Below are positions 6,656-6,658 of a DNA stretch of 6,658 nt, piece after piece (the stretch's first letter is position 1; every line of letters starts with the position of its first letter). Location of the stretch: assembly GCA_038145245.1 (NCBI GenBank), contig JAYQPI010000041.1:1-6658 (forward strand). Direction: 5' to 3'. Position numbers and translations under genes: made by a program. Below the pieces are notes generated by a model. It searched no databases and was not told where the DNA came from. It was given only the letters and a program-made list of their open reading frames with translations. The stretch is from Fontibacterium sp038145245 (GTDB lineage Bacteria > Pseudomonadota > Alphaproteobacteria > Pelagibacterales > Pelagibacteraceae).

Positions 6656-6658
6656 TTA

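Overview
The window is strongly AT-rich and tightly packed. All seven genes lie on the minus strand, and most junctions are 4-21 bases or overlap. Compact genes, Lys/Ile/Asn-rich proteins, A/T-ending codons, mostly weak ribosome sites and a TRAP uptake cassette suggest a streamlined marine alphaproteobacterium, most like SAR11/Pelagibacterales. That placement rests on general character and was not tested by alignment.

Layout in the direction of transcription (right to left): a Tat-exported TRAP solute-binding protein (6655-5474); a 130-base spacer with a strong intrinsic terminator and a G8 ribosome-binding tract; the small TRAP permease subunit DctQ (5343-4774, TTG start); the large TRAP permease subunit DctM (4763-3381); an amidase-signature hydrolase (3365-2040); an unrecognised 66-residue two-helix membrane protein (2035-1835); an EamA/DMT-family ten-helix transporter (1813-908, TTG start); and a beta-hydroxyacid dehydrogenase of the 3-hydroxyisobutyrate / tartronate-semialdehyde reductase family (911-36), whose ATG overlaps the EamA stop as ATGA. 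A weak hairpin followed by T5 lies just after the last gene. No upstream promoter is visible because the window ends three bases before the binding-protein start.

The cluster reads as an uptake-and-catabolism operon. The binding protein and DctQM import an organic acid in a sodium-dependent way, the amidase cleaves an amide bond, and the dehydrogenase interconverts a hydroxyacid and its semialdehyde. The EamA protein may export a product or an excess intermediate. The substrate cannot be read from the sequence.

The most unusual part is the dctP-dctQ spacer. The C-rich 3' arm of the terminator can pair over 11 positions with the entire G8 ribosome-binding element of dctQ. The binding-protein terminator could therefore also be a regulator of permease translation. 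This is an inference from complementarity only. I saw no mobile element, CRISPR array, tRNA or rRNA, and no convincing plus-strand gene.
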